Below are positions 6,347 to 6,940 of a stretch of DNA of 6,940 bases, piece by piece (the first letter of the stretch is position 1; every line of letters starts with the position of its first letter). A program made the translations under genes and the position numbers. The stretch lies in contig JACPGA010000290.1 of assembly GCA_016182705.1 (NCBI GenBank), forward strand, positions 1-6,940. Reading direction: 5' to 3'. The DNA comes from Deltaproteobacteria bacterium (lineage in GTDB: Bacteria; Desulfobacterota; GWC2-55-46). Below the pieces are notes generated by a model, which searched no databases, was not told the DNA's origin, and saw only the letters and a program-made list of their open reading frames with translations.

Positions 6347-6940
6347 ATGGCTGATGAAAGGAAATACCCCGGCAACGGACAGAGAGGCTCTACCTGGAAA
6401 ATCGCGATAGCTCTTATCCTTTTCGGGGCGTTTATTTATATCTGGGGTGAATCAGCGGACACTGGCGCGGGAGCCAGGCAGAAGATAACCTATACCGAGT
6501 TCAGAAACCAGCTTGAGGCCGGAAACATAAGCACCGTGACCATAGAAGGCGAGGAGGTGTCCGGAGACTTCATCTCTCCGGTCACGCATAGCCCGGCAAG
6601 AGGCCAGGAACCCGTAAGGACGATGACTTTCCTCACGTATCTGCCTTCATTTCAGGGCCCCGGAATAATGAGCGAGTTCGAGACCCGGGGCGTGACAGTC
6701 GACGTCAGGCCGAGCGGAGGTTCGGGTTTCTGGCAGGTCTTCCTGCTCGTTTTGCCGTGGGTGCTGATTATAGGCATCTGGGTGCTTATTATGCGCCGTG
6801 TCCAGCAGGGTGGACAGGGCGGCGCTCAGGGCGGTCTTTTCAACTTCGGCCTCAGCAAGGCCAAGCTCTTTAACGCTAAAAAACCCGGCGTTACCTTCAA
6901 CGGGGTGGCTGGCCTAGAGAACGCAAAAACAGAACTCCAG
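6347..6940 (+). CDS. ftsH: ATP-dependent zinc metalloprotease FtsH, N-terminal part (3' end outside the window)
   Basis: The first 198 codons of FtsH, the inner-membrane AAA+ protease that degrades damaged membrane proteins and selected regulators as a hexamer. Visible parts are a short basic cytoplasmic N-terminus, TM1 (about 17-33), a periplasmic FtsH-extracellular domain (about 35-125) with the typical ITYTEFRNQLEAGNI opening, TM2 (about 127-149), a Gly/Gln-rich linker (151-163), the family motif GGLFNFGLSKAKLF (162-175), and the start of the AAA module (GVTFNGVAGLENAKTEL). Walker A/B and the HExxH zinc site lie beyond the edge. An in-frame TAG at 6335-6337 excludes an upstream start, and TM1 excludes one much further downstream, so ATG 6347 is well supported although no Shine-Dalgarno sequence precedes it. 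The 278-base gap and the palindrome separate it from the preceding genes, so it is probably transcribed alone or with genes to the right. Confidence 0.95.
   Translation, partial: MADERKYPGNGQRGSTWKIAIALILFGAFIYIWGESADTGAGARQKITYTEFRNQLEAGNISTVTIEGEEVSGDFISPVTHSPARGQEPVRTMTFLTYLPSFQGPGIMSEFETRGVTVDVRPSGGSGFWQVFLLVLPWVLIIGIWVLIMRRVQQGGQGGAQGGLFNFGLSKAKLFNAKKPGVTFNGVAGLENAKTELQ

Overview
The window holds four same-strand protein genes and one compact palindromic repeat element. It looks like a Gram-negative bacterial chromosome. The moderately high GC content, the preference for AGG (Arg) and ATA (Ile) codons, the large multi-PAS sensor kinases and the form of the FtsH N-terminus suggest a deltaproteobacterial (Desulfobacterota-like) or Nitrospirota-like genome. 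That placement is an impression from style, not the result of a search.

Layout. Positions 1-2430 encode most of a membrane-bound sensor histidine kinase that runs in from the left edge (double-Cache-like periplasmic sensor, TM helix, HAMP, two PAS domains, HisKA, HATPase_c). A 72-base gap (2431-2502) carries a small dyad and a plausible -10 box. Positions 2503-4986 encode a soluble kinase with an N-terminal receiver (REC-GAF-PAS-PAS-HisKA-HATPase_c). Its stop codon overlaps the ATG of the next gene (4983-6068), which encodes a 361-residue protein with one C-terminal membrane anchor that resembles the poorly understood DUF155/RMD1 family. That gene's stop codon lies on the edge of a 128-base imperfect palindrome (6067-6194) of the MITE/REP type, followed by a degenerate extra copy of its end. 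After an AT-richer spacer, ftsH begins at 6347 and runs off the right edge.

How the genes may work together. The first kinase has no receiver and the second begins with one. No DNA-binding regulator is visible, so a phosphorelay from the envelope sensor to the receiver of the second protein is possible but unproven. The DUF155-like protein is translationally coupled to the second kinase, so the two are made together. ftsH is probably a separate transcription unit, isolated by the palindromic element. No tRNA, rRNA, CRISPR array, transposase or phage gene was seen. The least explained parts are the coupled kinase/DUF155-like pair, the palindrome at the stop codon, and the apparently Shine-Dalgarno-less start of ftsH.
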